Source: Lunularia cruciata (taxonomy: Eukaryota > Streptophyta > Marchantiopsida > Lunulariales > Lunulariaceae). Taken from it: a stretch of 64,000 bases of DNA. The stretch lies in NCBI GenBank assembly GCA_948567375.1, contig OX419755.1, forward strand, positions 8,375,001 to 8,439,000. Reading direction: 5' to 3'. Below are positions 41,934 to 55,000 of the stretch, in pieces. The position numbers and the translations under genes are program-made. Numbering within the stretch: position 1 is the stretch's first letter; the number at the start of each line of letters is the position of its first letter. The notes under the pieces are model-generated. The model had not been told where the DNA came from, made no database searches, and was given only the letters and a program-made list of their open reading frames with translations.

Positions 41934-44313
41934 ATGTTGAGCAATTTTCCTTTGCCATTGAGGAGTCGTCTTGCAGGTGATCGGGGAAAGGGACATAGAG
42001 TTGGACTCGTGTTAGTGCGTAAGGGAGAAGTTGAGAGAGAGAAATCGAGAGACCGAAAGAAAGCAGAAGAGATGGGAGGAGGGAAGAAGAACTCCAAATT
42101 TGCAGTGAGAAATCATGCAATTCGGAGATTAGATGTAGTAGCGAGGATCAAAGTCTTGAGCCGACTTCGGATCACCTTTCTGGCATGGAATTGGAACGTA
42201 AGTTTTCCAGGATTCATGACAGAAATCATGGAGAGTAAATGTCTCGATGGTCCCGAGGAAGAAGGGAAGAGAGGAAATCCGGCTTGCTGGACAGAGTCGG
42301 ATTGGAGACTCGTACTTAGGAAGGAGGCAGGCTCGGAGCAGGGAGCCACGTTCTTGGGGAAAGGAGAGATAGCTCAAGAAACATAGGAGGTGAGAGAAGC
42401 CTTCTCGTCGAAGAGGACGAAGAATGGGTATAAAGTTGAGAGTTATAAGGACCCAGTGAGGAGGGGAATTGTGAGTGCACTAATGGCCCTCTTGAAGCTG
42501 GAGAGAACTACCTATGTGATGAAACACCAAGCGGTGTTCTTTCACAAGTTATTTGCAGGAGAACCAATAAATAGGGCAAGGTGCTTTCACGGAAAAACGA
42601 GGCAGATGGTGTGGAATCTGCGAGATAAGTAGCCTCCACACTACATCGTACCATTTGCAGCCCACTTTTACCTCGGGTTAAATCTGCTCAATGTGGCTGA
42701 GCGTAATCGAATGGTGTCTCATTTCCATCCTGATTTGAGAAGAGAAGTCGACGCGGAGGAGCAGCAATACATTCTCCAAACCCGGAGCACAGACGATTAC
42801 TACGCAAAGACAGGGAAGAATGTGGAGGTCGTTGAAAGTACCCCGACAAAGAAGAGAACTCGGCAAGCAGACGCTGAAGAAAATAAGAAACCTCAGAAGA
42901 TGCAAAAAAATAACCCGAGGCGAGGAATGGTGGTGATTGAGTCGGAAGGTAAAGACTCAGAAGGCAAAGCCGAGCTCAAGACGGAGGACTTGGAACGTGA
43001 GGAGGAACCTGAGCTGACACTGCAGAGCGGAGATACAAGCAGTGATAGTGAAGACGGTGGAGAAATGACCTCGGCACCAGCGGCTGAAGAATACGAAGAA
43101 GAAATTCAAGCCAAAGTGAAAGCCGAAGACAATGCGGCGCTGGAAGACAAAGTACCGGTGCTAGAGGAGAAGAAGATCGCAGTACAGCGAGGAATTCGCT
43201 CGAGACGTAAGGCAAAGTGTGAAGCGGGACCAAGTAGAGTGAAGGAAGAGGTAGAAGGAAGCTCGGGCAATGAGGCATCAATTCCGATACGAAGACTCCA
43301 AAGAAGAAGGCGAGTATTGGGAGAACACAAAGAAAGAAGAGAGACTACTCCGCGGGAGGAGGAAGGTGTCAGTAATGGAGTAGATTACCTGCAGATGGTA
43401 GTATGCCCGCTGTTGGTGAAGTTGGAGAAGAAGAAGAAGGAGATGCAATCAACTTGTCCAGAGGTAAAGACTGTATTGCAGGTGGTATCGAGATTAGAAG
43501 AAGAAAACTCGGAGTTGAAGAAGAGTATAACCCGAGGTGAGAAGGAGAGAGAAGTACTGCCAGCAGAAGCAGTGGAGAGAAGTCATGTAATCGAAGACCT
43601 AAAGAGAGAAGTGAGCTATCGAGAGGATCTTGCGAGGAAGAGTGCGTCGTAAGGGAGAGATAAGTAGCTGAATTTGAAATCTTGAAGAAGCAGTTTGCTG
43701 ATTCAAGAGTAGAGCTCATCCATGCTATGGCGAGGGTAGCATCGAAGGATCAAGAGCTCGATCGAGTGATGGAGAGTATGGAGGAGAAGAAGCAACTTTG
43801 GCAGCAAGAGTTGGCTGTGAGATATGGAGAAGAAGAGAGATTACGAGACTTACTTCGTAATCAGGAAGAGAAGGTTGCACAAAAGGAGAAAGAGAAGGAC
43901 GCGGTGAAGGCCGAATTCGAAGAAGAATTGGCAATGTACAGAGAGGAATGGCTTGCAGATCGGGAACGAGAAAGGAAGACAAGATTAGAGCCATTGCAGG
44001 AGATAGTCCTCAGGGTAAACACGATGTTAAGTATAGAGACCAGCGTTCGAATTGAAGAAGCGCGTCTGCACGAGATAACATCGGGATCCAAATGTCCTCG
44101 GAGTTGCCCTCAGCGATAGTAGAGAAGAGTGGGTCGAAGGATGAGGAGTTAGATAGATTACCCGCTAGTGCAATTTCAGATCAGGAAAGAGAATTGCTGG
44201 ATCTGGTAGAAGATGTAGGAGTTGTGAAACCCGAGGACAGAGTAGTAGGAAGTAAGATTACTTCGGGTTCGGGTTTGAAAGCCGAGGAAGAAGTAGACAT
44301 TGGATCGGATTAG
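41934..44313 (+). pseudogene. U3 reading frame (A1 3' LTR)
   Basis: Starts ATG MLSNFPLPLRSRLAGD. Stops at 42384 (TAG for CAG) and 42630 (TAG for TCG), a frameshift at about 43645 and the 193 bp deletion in the coiled coil. None of these occurs in the 5' LTR copy, and all five stops of the 5' copy are sense here. Middle segment 42693-43652 open for 320 codons (RREVDAEEQQYIL, KKRTRQADAEENKK, DTSSDSEDGGEM). Ends EEEVDIGSD. Confidence 0.75.
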
Positions 44314-44430
44314 TAACCGATTTGAGATTTGAAGGGGCAGATATGAAGAGGTGCATTGTCATTTCGGATCTGCAGGTTAGAATAGTTGATGTAGAAACGA
44401 TATAGTTGTTAGAACTATCGATTGCTTCAC

Positions 44431-44437
44431 TATTTAA
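44431..44437 (+). promoter_or_regulatory. TATA-like box of A1 3' LTR
   Basis: TATTTAA in the same context as in the 5' LTR. In this LTR it could drive read-out into flanking C2 sequence. Confidence 0.4.
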
Positions 44438-45107
44438 GAGTGGCATTTGCATGAAATTATTGTTCAGTGCTCATTATTTCAGAGAATAGATAAAGCAAAG
44501 TGCTGTGAAGTAGTGCTCGTCACTTGAGCTTGATTCCGAGTATCAACTTTGTAATTGTGTTTGTGAATGTTTGGAGAAATTTGAAGTGCAAGTCAGAGTG
44601 CTTGTTGGATGTTGGATTCCACAGCCTTGATCTTCATTCTATGTGTTTGATCCTGAGTGAAGTGCCATCGAAGCAATGCCTTGACAGATCTGAGAGGAAT
44701 TGTAGTGTTGGTAGTATTCTGCATTTGTGAGTGCAGTGCGAAGTTGATGTGAAGCAATTTTGATCGAGGAAGTTGTGCCTTCAGTGGAAGGGTGGAACAC
44801 AATTCTGAGGCAAAGTCGTTTTGCAGTGAAGTGCCATTTTCAGGAGAGCCTGAATCATCACAATCAAGATTGTTTGGAAAGATTTGATGGAGTTGTGATT
44901 ATGGAGTGTTAATTTGTGACAAGACTGCGAGTTAGTGCTTGTTACTCTCTTCTGGGTGTGGTTTCTACCTGAGAGATTAAAGACGCAACCAAGAAGAACT
45001 GAAATTGTTACTTTGCTTTGTATTTGACCGATTCTGACTCGTATCTCTATGGGAACGAACTTTACTTACCCGATTACTGCAAAAGTGATATTTGTCGGGT
45101 TGTCACA

Positions 45108-45112
45108 GGTGG
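45108..45112. other. A1 target-site duplication, right (GGTGG)
   Basis: GGTGG directly after the 3' LTR, identical to 31568-31572. Confidence 0.95.
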
Positions 45113-45174
45113 CATGGCGCACAATTGTGCATATGATCCTTCCAAACAACAACATCATGTCCTTCTAACACAAG
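45113..45174 (-). pseudogene. C2 pol C-terminus, part upstream of PHD finger
   Basis: Minus strand PCLVLEGHDVVVWKDHMHNCAPCH, in frame with LPNIDGTMDPSLA on the other side of A1. This Cys/His-containing stretch precedes the PHD finger. Its upstream neighbour, the basic integrase C-terminus, is lost at the junction with the A LTR at about 45175. Confidence 0.7.
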
Positions 45175-48100
45175 GCAAGGCAAGGACAGTGTAACAACTT
45201 TCTTTCGGGGCAAGAAATTCAAGAAGGGACCGTTCAAAAATTGGCAATCATACGCGTGAAGGATACTTGACAGTGATAGGAGCATGCAAGAGGTGTAATT
45301 TCTTGGTAGAAACTCAAATTGAAGAGAGACAAAGAAGGCGTGACTCTATAAAAATTGGGCTATTAACGAAGCAATGTCAAGCAATTTTCCTTCACCGTTG
45401 AGGAGTCGTCTTGCAAGAGATTGTGGGAAGGGAAGTAGAGTTGAAGACGCGCTGGTGTGTAGAGGAGAATTTGAGAAAGCTAATCCAAGAGACAATGAGG
45501 AAGAAAGAAAGATGGGAGGAGGAAAGAAGAGCTCCGAATTTGTAGTGAGGAATCATGCAATTTGGAGGTTAGATGTGATCGCAAGAATCAAAGTCTTAAG
45601 CTGACTTCGGATCACATTCTTGGTGTGGAACTGGAATGTGAGCTTTCCAAGATTCATGACAGAGATAATCTAGAGTAGATGTCTTGATGGTCTTGAGGAA
45701 GAGAGGAAACCTGGCTTGCTAGACGGAGTCGGATTGGAGATTAGTACTTGGAAGAGAGGCAGGCACGGAGCAGGGTGCCATGTTCTTGGGGAAGGGAGAG
45801 GTAGCCGAAGAAACCCAAGAAGTCATGGATGCATTCTCTTTGAAGCGTACAAAGAATGGGAACAAGGTAGAGAGTTATAAGGATCCTGTCAAGAGAAGGA
45901 TTGTGAGTGCTCTCATGGCAATCTTGAAGCGGGAGACAACAACTTATGTGATGAAGCACCAAGCAATGTTCTTCCATAAGATGTTTGCAGGAGAGCCAAT
46001 TAATTGGGCGAGGTACTTCCATGGGCAAACAAGACAGATGGTGTGGAACTTGTGGGATAAATTGCCTCCACATTACTTGTGCCATTTGCATCACATTTCT
46101 ACCTGGGGCTGAATTTGCTCAATGCGGCGGAGCGCAATAGAATGGTGTTGCATTTTCATCCCGACTTGAGAAAGGAGGTCGACACAGAGGAGCAACAGTA
46201 CATTCTTCAGATCAGAGGCAGCAATGAGTACTACATGCAGACAAGGAAGAGTGTGTAGGTGGACGTGAGTACTCCAAAGTCAAAGAAGAGGAATCAACAA
46301 GGAGAAGGCAAAGACGTTGAGAGAACAAGACCTCAAAAGACCAGAAGAGTAAACCCGAGGAAAGCTATGGTGGTAATTGCATCATTGGAAGAAGACTCGG
46401 AAGGCAAAGCTGAGTGCAAGTCCGAAGACTTAGAATGCAAGGAGGAACCCAAGCTCACACTACAGAGTGGAGACACGAGTAGTGACAGCAACGAAGGCAG
46501 AGAGATGATGTTGGTTCCCACAGTAGAAGAAGAAGTCAGGATTGAGCTCGAGGTGGAAGGTAACGTGAAGTTAGAAGATGAAGTGCCAGAGCAGGAGGAG
46601 AGAAAGGTTACCATTCAAAGAGGAGTTTTGTTTAGGCAAAAGGTGAAGTGTGAAGCGAGTCCAAGCAAGGTAAGGGAAGAGGAGAATGCCGGTTTGAGGA
46701 GTGAAGCGTCCATTCCGATACAAAGATTGCAGCGAAGAAGGCGGTATTGAGAGAAGAAGAGGTAAAGAAGATGATCACTCCGCTAGTTGAAGTTGTCGCA
46801 ACTGATGGAGTGGAGTACCTTTGCAAAGTTGTGTGTCCTCTTGAAGTAGCAGTTTGCTGATTCAAGATTAGAGATTATCCATGCTACGGCAAGAATAGCC
46901 GGGAAGGAACAAGAGCTTGATAGGGTGATGGAGAGTGTAGAAGAGAAGAAGCAATTGTGGCACAAGAGTTGGCAGTGAGATATAGGGAAGAAGAGAGGTT
47001 GCGTGAGTTACTTTGTAGTCAAGAGGAGAAAATTGTACAAAAGGAGAAGGAGAAGTAAGCTGTGAAAGCCGACTTTGAGGCAGAATTGGCAATGTACCGA
47101 GAGGATTGGCTTGCAGATCGGGAATGAGAGAGGAAGATGAGACTGGAGCCATTAAAGGAGATTGTAATTAGGATGAACACGATGTTGAGTATAGAGGCCA
47201 GTGTGTGTATGGAGGAGACGAGGCTGCACAAGTTGAAGTTGTTGGTACAGGAGACGAGGAGGAGACATGCGAAGGACACCAATTTAAATACATTGTTGAT
47301 TAGTCTCAAAACTTGTAGATAAGAAGATATTGGAGGTAGAAGACAATATCACAATTAGATTAGACTTAGTGAAATTGGAGATAGATAAACTTGGGAAAGA
47401 TGTCAAAGCAAAACCCAAAGTAGATGAAGTAGGAGTGCAAATGTCTTTGGAGTTGCCATTGGAGACATTAGAGAAGAGTGGGTCGGGAGATAAGGAGATA
47501 GATAGATTACCCACTAGTGAAATTTCAGATCAGGAAAGAGAACTGTTAGATTTGGTAGACGATGTAGGAGTTATGAAACCCGAGGACAAAATAGTAGGAA
47601 GTAAAGTTACTTTGGGTTCAGGTTTGAAAGCCAAGGAAGAAGTAGACATCGGATCGGATTAGAAACAGAATTAAGATTTGAAGATGCAAATATGAAGAGG
47701 TGCATTGTCATTTTGGATTTGCAAGTTTGTAGAGTTGTCAAGAAACGGTATAGTTGTTAGAACTGTCGATTGCTTCACTATTTAAGAGTGGCATTTGCAA
47801 GAAATTGTTGTTTAGTGCTCATTATTTATGAGAATAGATAAAGCAAAGTGTTGTGAAGTAGTGCTTGTTGCTTGAGCTTGATTCTGAGTATCAACTTTGA
47901 GTTTGTGTTTGTGAGTGTTGGGAGAAATTTGAAGTGCAAGTCAATGTGCTTGTTGGATGTTGGATCCCGTAGCCTTGATCTTCATTCTGTGTGTTTGATC
48001 TTGGATGAAGTGCAATTGGAGCAATGCCTTGACAGATCTGAGAGGAATTGTAGTGTTGTAGTATTCTGCATTTGTGAGTGCAATGCGAAGTTGGTGTGAA

Positions 48101-48455
48101 GCAATTTTGATCGAGGAAGTTGTGCATTTAGTGGAGGGGTGGAAAACAATTCTGAGGCAAAGTCATTTTGCAATGAAGTGCCATTTTTGGGAGAGCCTGA
48201 ATCATCACAATCAAGATTGTTTGAAAAGAATTGAAGGAGTTGGGATTAAGGAGTGTGAATTTGTGACAATATTGCTAATGAGTGCTTGTTACTCTCTTCT
48301 GGGTGTGGTTTCTACCTAAGAGATTAAAGATGCAACCAAGAAGAGCTACATTGTGACTTTTGACTTTGTATTTGGACATTTCTGACTCATATCTCTGTGG
48401 GAATGAACTTTACTTACCCAATTACTGCAAAAGTGATATTTGCCGGGTTGTCACA
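45175..48455 (+). mobile_element. Family A LTR, 5' truncated, in C2 integrase (copy e)
   Basis: Homology to A1 LTR starts at about 45175 (AAGGACAGTGTAACAAC), about 215 bp into the LTR, and runs to TTGCCGGGTTGTCACA at 48455. Right flank TAGTA. The left end is missing together with C2 integrase C-terminal coding, so one deletion removed both. TATTTAAG at about 47780. 47663-48455 holds no gene. Confidence 0.85.
45374..47662 (+). pseudogene. U3 reading frame (copy e)
   Basis: Starts ATG MSSNFPSPLRSRLARD. Then AIWRLDVIARIKVLS, a stop, QAMFFHKMFAGEPINWARYFHGQTRQMVWNLWDKLPPHY, acidic middle (DTSSDSNEGREM) and the coiled-coil end KPKVDEVGVQMSLELPLETLEKSG, ending EEVDIGSD at 47662. A deletion near 46800 and several shifts break it. 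Diverged from A1 yet colinear. Confidence 0.65.
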
Positions 48456-48808
48456 TAGTACGGTGATCAATCAAAACCTTGTCACACAAGACATGAAACT
48501 CCCCCAAGAACTCTATACCTTGATCAAAACCTCAGTTGGTGCACCAAAATGACTTGGAACTCGATCCAGGAATGAGTAAGCTATCCCTTCACTAGACTTG
48601 TCAGGAAGTGCCACCAACTCAATCCACTTGGAGAAGTGCTCCACCATCACGAAAACATATCGAGGATGCCTCACAATCATCGGTAAAGGTCCAGCAAAGT
48701 CCAAACTCCAACAATAACCCAATCCATGATAGGTAATGGATGTAAATATGGCATAGGAGCAATGAATGATGCTCTAACTCAATCACAAACCACACATCTA
48801 ATACGAAA
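48456..48808 (-). pseudogene. C2 integrase core
   Basis: YCWSLDFAGPLPMIVRHPRYVFVMVEHFSKWIELVALPD (first Asp), RVPSHFGAPTEVL, then shifted DQGIEFLGEFHVLCDKVLIDHRT, where LTR copy e begins. The Glu-containing part is deleted. Core of a DDE integrase. Confidence 0.75.
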
Positions 48809-49708
48809 CTATTGTACCTTGGTCTGCATAGCGTGCCACCAATAATGACTTTGGAGTAAGCTACATGTACGCTTCACTCCAAAATGTCCTAGCTCCTCAT
48901 GAGCATGACGGACCAACTGTGGTCTTTGGGATGGAAGTGGTATTACTTGCACTCTACCATCCTCCCATACACTCAAAAGGTGTCTACCCTCCAATCTGAA
49001 CCGTCTAGCTTGCTGAAGAACACGGTCTCTCTCCTTGGCCCCAATTGTGTCACCTACAACACTAGTGCAAAGATAGTCCATGACTAAGACATCATCATGA
49101 ATGTCTCGACAAACTATACTAATATCTTCACTCTTTGGATTTGTGACCTCAATAACTCCTCTTGTATGCGCTGAGAGAGATACCACCAAAGCCTCTACAA
49201 ATATACATAAAAAGGCCGATGCATGCCAACTTGATACCATCTCCTCATCTATCTCACCATGCCAATGTGCTCCGGTCTGATCCTGCTGGCTGGGACATGG
49301 GTTTCTACTCAACCCATTTGCATCACGGTTCACCACTCCAGGTCTGTGAACAACCGTGAAATCATACTCCTGTAAAATCAGAGCCCATCGTGCAAGCTTC
49401 CCTGAAAGCTTGTTGGACTCCATCAACCACTTTAGTGGCTGATGATCAGTGATGAGAGTGAAGGGGTTACCAAATAAGTCACATCGGAAATATGCTACTG
49501 TCCAAACTGCCGCCAAGCACTCTCCCTCATATGAACTATACTTTGCCTCCTCTGAATTGTTGGAGCGACTAGGACAGGCCACCACAAACTCCTTCCCCTC
49601 ATCATCATGTTGGGTGAGCACCGCTCCAAGCCCCAACATACTCCAATCAGTATGAACCTGAAATGGTCGTCCTCTGATTGGTCTCCATAAAATAGGAGCA
49701 GATGTCAA
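48809..49708 (-). pseudogene. C2 RNase H and integrase zinc domain
   Basis: 300-codon open frame: RPFQVHTDWSMLGLGAVLTQHDDEGKEFVV (Asp), SSYEGECLAAVWTV (Glu), FTLITDHQPLKWLME (Asp), ARWALILQEYDFTVV, ANGLSRNP. After a linker: HAHEELGHFGVKRTCSLLQSHYWW, the His pair of the HHCC zinc domain. The Cys pair is just downstream and damaged. Confidence 0.85.
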
Positions 49709-50769
49709 CCTCTCCTTGAGCTCTACAAAACCTCTCTCTTGCTCATCTCTCCAACACCACTCTTATGTAAGCTTGGTCAGCTTTGTCAATGGCACTAAAT
49801 CCTCTAACATACCGGTGATAGAAGTTCGCCAACCCAAGGAATGCTCACACTCTGCTCACATCCGTAGGCCGAGGAATATGTGCAATAGCCTCCACCTTGG
49901 TCTGCTGAACACCAAGTCCTCCGGGGTAGATAGTGTGACCCAAATACTCAACCTGCTTGTGGAAGAATCTACATTTCCGAGGATGTAATTTGAGTTCATG
50001 AGATCTCAACCTCTCAAACACCTCCAACAATTGTCTCTCATGCTCCTCCACAATAGTGCTATAGACCAAAATGTCATCAATATAGCACTAAGCAATATCC
50101 AATCCAGCTTGGATCCTATCCATGACCCTCTAGAACTCAGCAAGAGCATTCTTTAACCCAAATGGTAAGAACCTCCACTGATATAACACATCCTTGTTGT
50201 GAGGATCAATAGCCCAGAATGTTGTCTTGGACTTATCCTCCTCTCTAATCGGCAATTGATGATAACCCGCTCAAAGATCCAAAGTACTAAAGATCTTTGC
50301 ATGCCCAATTGCATCAAAATCTCCTCTGGTGTAGGCATGGCATATCAATCAGCCCTAGTTTGTTGATTGATAGGATGGTAATCTCCACACATCTGCCTAT
50401 CCGTGTAGTTGCCATGCATATCCTTATTGGCCAGCATCACTGTCATTGATGCATACTCTCCATGTGAAATCTCCACCAAACCAGCCTCAAAAAGATCACT
50501 ACTCCAACTTTGAATCAATGTCCTCTCCATGTCACTATAGCAATAAGGACGTCGCAAAATTAGTGTATTGCTTGTTAGCTCAATCTGTATACCAAGTCCT
50601 TTCAAAGCACCCAAATCCTTCATACTGAAGGCAAAACAACTCGTGTGACTCCTCAAGAACCTCCAAACCCTCCGTCTTTCTTCTCTAGTAAGCTTGGGTC
50701 CAAGATCTGGCTCCCAAATATCCTCTATAAATGTAGTAGAAGTGGAAGACGTACTGACTGGCTACTACA
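49709..50769 (-). pseudogene. C2 reverse transcriptase
   Basis: MERTLIQSWSSDLFEAGLVEISHGEYAS, VMLANKDMHGNY, MCGDYHPIN, then MPTPEEI (shifted) and the palm, catalytic YIDD at 50073-50084, then ERLRSHELKLHPRKCRFFHKQVEYLGHTIYPGG and thumb. Frameshift at about 50300; stops from CGA/CAG. Colinear with C1 12601-13540. Confidence 0.8.
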
Positions 50770-52003
50770 CTAGGCCCTTGGGAGCAAAAGTGTCATGCCC
50801 CGCCCACTAGAGGCAAACTCATGAAAAACTCCCTCCACTCTAGCTGCAAGCTCCACACGTCCTCTAGCTGCATCCCATGTGGACCAAGGGTGTAATCCAA
50901 GTAGTCCACGCTCACTTGGATGGACTCCAAGTAGACCACTCTCCCTAGTAGCTATTGGATGTGTCCCAAGAATACCATGTCCACTCGGTCCATCGCCCCC
51001 AGCATGTGCCTGAATCATCTCAATAAGCACAAGGCTCACAAGTGTCCGAGTGGTGACGCCTATCAGGTGCATCCTACGCTGCTCTGCCAAGCCAAGGCCC
51101 ATAATCCAAGTCAAACAGTTCAGGTCCATAGCCTGACCTAACACTTGATGCCTGGATGCCTCTGACACTACTGGAACAATGGTAATACCGGTGTGAAAAC
51201 CCATCACCCGCTTTCTCTCATCAGCATTGAGTTCCACCAACTGCTATAACTGTGAGTCCCAAACAAGTCCAAGTCCTCCTTCTCAAAAAGCATGAGAGCC
51301 TAGGAAACTCATGAGTGTGGGAAATGCAGCTCTAGGCTGTCCAACTAGGTTCACCACTACCATAGATGACCTATCAGCCACTACCATTGTTTGAGACTGA
51401 CGCCCAACATCCAAGATATCATCAACAAGGATGTGGTCAAGTCGCTGAATCCCATCATAAGCACGTTGTAGAACCTCTTTGGGTAAGAGGTTCGTCCACC
51501 AAAGACGAAGACCATGAGCCCATGATCCCACTCTGGCTACATCTAACAATACATCCAAGAATGGACCTGATGTGTACTCGCCACCACTCTAGTGTGAGAA
51601 TCACCCATCAAAGGAACATTCTCCAAAAGGTAGGCTAGAGAAACAGACTAATGAACCTGGAGATGTTGTAGTATCTGTAATATCTCCAAAACACACCAGA
51701 ACGAGGATCTTGAAGACCCAATCCTATACCAGCATGTGTATGTCCCTGACATGGCTATCCTAAAATCACCAAGTGAATAGACCCATGTCTCTCTAGGTCA
51801 TGCACCATAGTAAGGAAATGTCTACTGGTAGGGCCTTTTGGTAACCTCTGACTATTGACATTGGTAATAACTCCGGATATCGATAGGCCAAGTATGCCAC
51901 ATGATGTAGAGAGACTTGCCTAATAGTCTCATCTCTCTCTACATACAAGTACCTCTATACTCGTATACTCGCCTGTAACACCACAGTTAGTCCGGTGCTA
52001 ATC
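50770..52003 (-). pseudogene. C2 methyltransferase, motif I tail to motif X, and linker
   Basis: From 52003: STGLTVVLQAGI (rest of motif I), RYLYVERDE, motif IV with PCQ (catalytic Cys codon 51749-51751) and GLGLQDPRSGVFW, motif VI LLENVPLMGDSHTRVV (51600-51630), motif VIII SWAHGLRLWWTNLLP (51283-51558 frame), motif IX-X LNADERKRVMGFHTGI, HQVLGQAMDLNCLTWI (51100-51240). Then the Gly/His linker. Motif VI ENV and motif IV PCQ, damaged in C1, are intact here. Stops at 51755 and elsewhere. Confidence 0.85.
51999..52003. other. Target-site duplication TAATC, left
   Basis: TAATC before the solo LTR 52004-55727; repeated at 55728-55732. Confidence 0.9.
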
Positions 52004-55000
52004 TGTGACAACTCGGCAAATATCACTTTTGCGGTAATCGGGTAAGTAAAGTTCATTCCCGCAGAGATATTATTCATAAATATCCAAATACAAAGTCAAA
52101 AGTCACAATTGCAGTTCTTCTTGGTTTCTTCTTAAATCTCTCAAGAAGAAACTACACCCAAAAGAGAGTAACAAGCTCACAATCTTGACAACTTGTCACG
52201 AATACACACACGTAATCACAACATAACAAATTTTGTCCAAACAACTCTTGATTGTGATGATTCAGATTCTCCCAAAGATGGCACTTCACTGTGAAGAATG
52301 ATTTCACCTCAGAATTGTGTTCCACCCCTCCACTGAAGGCACAACTTCTTCAATCGAAATTGCTTCACATCAACTTCATGCTGCACTCACAAATGCAGAA
52401 TACTACCAACACTACAATTCCTCTCAGATCTGTCAAGGCATTGCTCCGATGCACTTCACTCAAGATGAAGACACAAAATGACACACAAAATGAAGATCAA
52501 GGCTGCAAAATCCAACATCCATAGACACACTGACTTGCTCTTTAGAATTCTCCACACACTCACAAACACAAACACAAACACAGAATTGACAATCGGAATT
52601 AAGCTCAAGCAACGAGCACTAAGAATAGCACTTTGCTTTATCTATCTTCAGAAATATGAATACTGAACAATATTGTATTGCAAATGTTCCACTTAAATAC
52701 TGAAGCAAACAGCAGTTCTTCCTACCTACGCACCGCTTCCTAACATCTCTTCCTACCTGCAAATCCCAACTGACAATCTATCTCTTCATATCTGCCGCTT
52801 CCTATCTCAAAATCAATACTTATCCCGATCCGATGTTGACCTCATCATCGGCTTCCAAACCCAATGATCTTCCTACTACTTCTCCTTCTTCAGGTATAGC
52901 TAGTTCTACTAATTCCTACACTAATTCTACTACTTCTACACTAGGAACTACAATTGAGCTCACGGTTACTCCATCTACTTCTTTATTTCCTGACCCACTC
53001 TTCTCTAATGTGTCAATTACCAAGTCCGATGACACCTGAATTCCTACTTCTGCAACATTGGGTTTCTTCTCCGCTGTCACACTATTCCGAATCTTCTCTA
53101 ACTCTGAATTGACTAAATCTAATCTAAGACTAACATTGTTCTCTACTTCTAACATCTTCTGATCTACACGGTCTCTCAATCAAATCAACAACGTGTTCAT
53201 GTCCACATCCTTGGCTTTTCTCTTCCAAGTTTCCTGCACAAGCAACTTCAACTCATGTAGGCAAGCTTCTTCCAATCTCCCTTCAGCCTCTGTGCTTAGA
53301 ATTGCTCTCAACTACCCCGCAACTTCTCCCACTGATTCCAATGCATATCCTCAAGAGCGCTCTACCTTCAATTCTTCACGATACATCTTCAACTCATCTT
53401 CGTACTCCGCAGCGAGCATCTTCTTCTCTTTTGCATACTGCGTGCTCTGCAATTCCATGCTTCTGACGAGCTCTTGTAATTGTTCCTCTTCTTCCTGCTT
53501 GGCTGCTAACTCCCTCTGCCATGCTTGATCCTTCCCCGCTGCACTTTTCTTCAAGCTATCCAACTCCTGCTCCATTATGATGGTCATTGCCTTCAAATGA
53601 ACATTCTTGATGCGCACATCACTCACTTCCTCCTTCATCTTGCTCAGCCACATCGCTTATTTCGTTAATTCTTCGGCTTGCCTCTACAATTCTTTTTCTT
53701 TAACCTCACAGCTTTCTTGTAACATTGTGAAAGTCTTCTTCTTCAAGACTTCCTCCCTCCGAAGTTCTTCCATTTCTTCACTTCTTTGGACTTGTTGCTC
53801 CTGCAACCCTTCACTTCACTCAGCAAATGCATCACCACCTGCAACTTGTTCATCCCCTTCCTACGCTCTTGGGGAATTACTTTCCGATGCTCCTTCAGTA
53901 ACTCCAGCAATGGTCTGACCACTTTTGTCAAATAGGATATCCCACCAAAGTTCTCTTCCTCTTCATTGCCGTCTTCGTCTTGAGTCTTCACCTCCTTCAT
54001 TGGCTCCTTCATCCAAAGTCGTGATCTTTGTATCTTCAGAGACATCATTTCTGTACTTTCTTGGTCTTTGCTTATTGAACTTGGCCCTGCTGGATACTCC
54101 TCCTTCTCCTCTGGTCTCGACTTGTTCACCACCATCGCTTGACAAGCTTCACTGACCGCCACCGATTGCTGAACTTCTGGCTCCCCCTCGCTATTGCTTC
54201 TGGACTCCTCACTTTTTAAGGTGAGCTCCTGTTCTTCGGATTCCTTCTCTTGCGACTCGGTTTCTTCCTCAGACTCTGATCCTGATGATGCTTCTCTCAC
54301 CATCTTTGTATTCTTCATAGTCAGCCTTTGAGTCTTCTTTTGAGTGGGAAGCAACTTTGCTTCTTCGGGTTTTCCGCATTTCTTTGTCTTTGGACTGGTG
54401 ATTTCTTTGACCTTCCACTGTCTAGTCTTCAAGAAATACTCATTGTTGGCTCGCAGATGTAGCATATACTGGCGCTCTTCTTTGTCCGCTTCTCATTGTA
54501 AGTCAATATGAACATGAGACACCATACGATGACGCTCCTCTATTGTCAGTAGGTTCAACCCAAAGTAGAAGTGTGCTACGAACGGTGCAAAATAATGCGG
54601 CGGAGAACCTATTCGCCAATTGATCACCATTTGCCTCGTTTGGTGGTGAAAGCATTTTGCCCAATTCACCAAAACTCCTACAAACATTTGGTGGAAGAAG
54701 ACGGCTTGCTGCATGTTCACATATGTGGTTTGTTCTGGCTTGAACATGGTCATCATCGCCCCCACGATGCTTCTCCGAATCGGGTCCCGATAGGACTCCA
54801 CCTTGTATTCATTTGTCGTTCTTGGAGCAAAAAACAAGTTGTGGATTTCCGCCGTCTCTTCTGCAGCATCACACTTCCGATAGAAGGTAATCCCCATTGG
54901 CTCTCCTGCTTCTCTCCCCAGTACTAACCTCCAATCCAACTCTGTCCATTGAGCCGGATTCCCTCTCTTCTCTTCTACCTCGGGACCCTCCTCACAATTA

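Larger units (their letters stand above)
31573..45107 (+). mobile_element. A1: complete family A Ty3/gypsy element
   Basis: 13,535 bp with two LTRs (3782 and 3588 bp), primer site, one gag-pol frame, purine tract and a perfect 5 bp target duplication. Order protease-RT-RNase H-integrase makes it Ty3/gypsy. The tRNA-Asp primer and very long LTRs resemble the Tat/Athila branch, but there is no second RNase H. Inserted in the C2 PHD-encoding part. All six gag-pol breaks are single-base stop changes, so the insertion is fairly young though dead. Confidence 0.95.
41520..45107 (+). repeat. A1 3' LTR (3588 bp)
   Basis: TGTGGTGCCCACATT...GTCGGGTTGTCACA. 193 bp missing at about 44075 relative to the 5' LTR, plus a 1 bp deletion at about 43645. 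TATTTAA at 44431. 44314-45107 holds no gene. Pol ends only 12 bp upstream, so the U3 frame would be the next ORF on a full-length transcript. Confidence 0.95.

Noticed and set aside
43369..43719. Long Ser/Leu-rich antisense ORFs opposite the U3 frame (also 33422-33760, 33915-34328, 25613-26146)
   Set aside because: They are mirror images of a Glu/Lys/Arg-rich coiled coil on the coding strand, with no motif of their own.
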